Shown piece by piece: positions 50,204 to 50,533 of a DNA stretch of 50,533 nucleotides. The position numbers were made by a program, and so were the translations under genes. The stretch is from DASQFY01 sp036397815 (GTDB lineage: Bacteria > Chloroflexota > Limnocylindria > QHBO01), in the NCBI GenBank assembly GCA_036397815.1, contig DASWIE010000057.1, forward strand, positions 1 to 50,533, given 5' to 3'. Each line of letters starts with the position of its first letter. The first letter of the stretch is position 1. The notes under the pieces are model-generated. The model saw only the letters and a program-made list of their open reading frames with translations, was not told the DNA's origin and searched no databases.

Positions 50204-50533
50204 ATGATCAACAGGCTGAACGTCGCCTCCATCTATGTCCTCGACAAGGAGGAGGCGCTCGACTTCTACGTCAAAAAGCTCGGACTCGAAGTGGGCAATG
50301 ACGTCCGGCAGGGTGACTACCGCTGGCTGACGGTGCGCGTTCCCGGCAACCCGGACACCGAGGTCTCCCTGGAGCAGCCCGGCCCGCCGCTCCACGACGA
50401 AGCGACCGCTGCGCAGCTCCGCGAGCTGATCACCAAGGGCGCCCTGGGCGGGCTCGTCTTCATCACGGACGATGCCCGGGGCCTGTACGAGACCCTCCAG
50501 GCACGCGGCGTCACCGACTTCACCCAGGAGCCC
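50204..50533 (+). CDS. VOC-family (glyoxalase/bleomycin-resistance-like) protein, 3'-truncated
   Basis: The first 110 residues of a VOC protein: start MINRLNVASIYVLDKEEALD, FYVKKLGLEVGNDVRQGDYRW and LVFITDDARGLYETLQARGV. The usual first-strand His is replaced (RLNVASIYV), so an enzymatic metal site is uncertain. The gene runs off the window end. GAGG lies upstream of the ATG, and it is probably co-transcribed with the AraC-type regulator. Confidence 0.85.
   Translation, partial: MINRLNVASIYVLDKEEALDFYVKKLGLEVGNDVRQGDYRWLTVRVPGNPDTEVSLEQPGPPLHDEATAAQLRELITKGALGGLVFITDDARGLYETLQARGVTDFTQEP

Overview
The window is G+C-rich bacterial chromosome with tightly packed genes, many 4-nt ATGA/GTGA overlaps, and frequent GTG or TTG starts. 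Several features point to a member of the Chloroflexota (Limnocylindria/Ellin6529-like), though this is inference because no rRNA is present: glycine decarboxylase is split (gcvPA/gcvPB), sbp lies inside the division cluster, one membrane protein has a Cys/His N-terminal motif I associate with Chloroflexota, and the succinate dehydrogenase has a single anchor subunit. Many start codons sit 6-8 nt behind a TANNNT -10 element, so leaderless mRNAs look common.

Layout. (1) 1-3.7 kb, minus strand: glycine cleavage operon (small basic ORF, NUDIX, gcvT, gcvH, gcvPA, start of gcvPB). (2) 3.8-7.7 kb, minus: GT4 glycosyltransferase, MFS exporter, tRNA-Val(CAC), DUF167, yggT, yggS. (3) 8.1-24.7 kb, minus: a near-complete dcw cluster in transcription order mraZ, rsmH, unknown 72-aa gene, ftsL, ftsI, murF, mraY, murD, ftsW, murG, murB, ddl, ftsQ, sbp, ftsA, ftsZ. 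A four-repeat MraZ operator precedes mraZ, and a separate ftsZ promoter region carries DnaA-box-like sites. (4) 24.8-27.2 kb: Cys-motif membrane protein, 78-aa Cys protein, an inverted-repeat element, RNase P RNA, RNase HI. (5) 27.2-31.9 kb, minus: sdhB-sdhA-sdhC, a second inverted-repeat element and an NAD-type isocitrate dehydrogenase. (6) 32.0-36.3 kb: decayed gene and a large secreted subtilase (plus). (7) 36.6-38.6 kb, plus: sucC-sucD. (8) 38.6-44.4 kb, minus: GNAT remnant, methylmalonyl-CoA epimerase, mutase large subunit, biotin carrier, biotin carboxylase, carboxyltransferase, then tRNA-Met. (9) 44.5-46.4 kb, plus: parA-parB. (10) 46.4-50.5 kb: DinB-like protein, several small hypotheticals, lipoprotein, DUF1801, AraC-type regulator and a truncated VOC protein.

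Functional picture. Regions 5, 7 and 8 form a propionyl-CoA to methylmalonyl-CoA to succinyl-CoA to succinate to fumarate route plus isocitrate oxidation. The cobalamin-binding mutase subunit and the Sdh partners of the TCA cycle are elsewhere. Region 3 makes lipid-linked peptidoglycan precursor and the divisome; region 9 segregates the chromosome.

Most interesting signals. A 16-bp palindrome, GTCTTTGCGCAAAGAC, occurs in exact or near-exact form three times within 3.2 kb around parAB, with a half-site further on. I saw no canonical parS, so a divergent parS is a testable reading; an operator of a propionyl-CoA-responsive regulator is the main alternative. The only two exact TTATCCACA DnaA boxes I found lie in the ftsZ and parA promoter regions. 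Two copies of a ~150-bp element with ~30-bp inverted termini lie in intergenic DNA.
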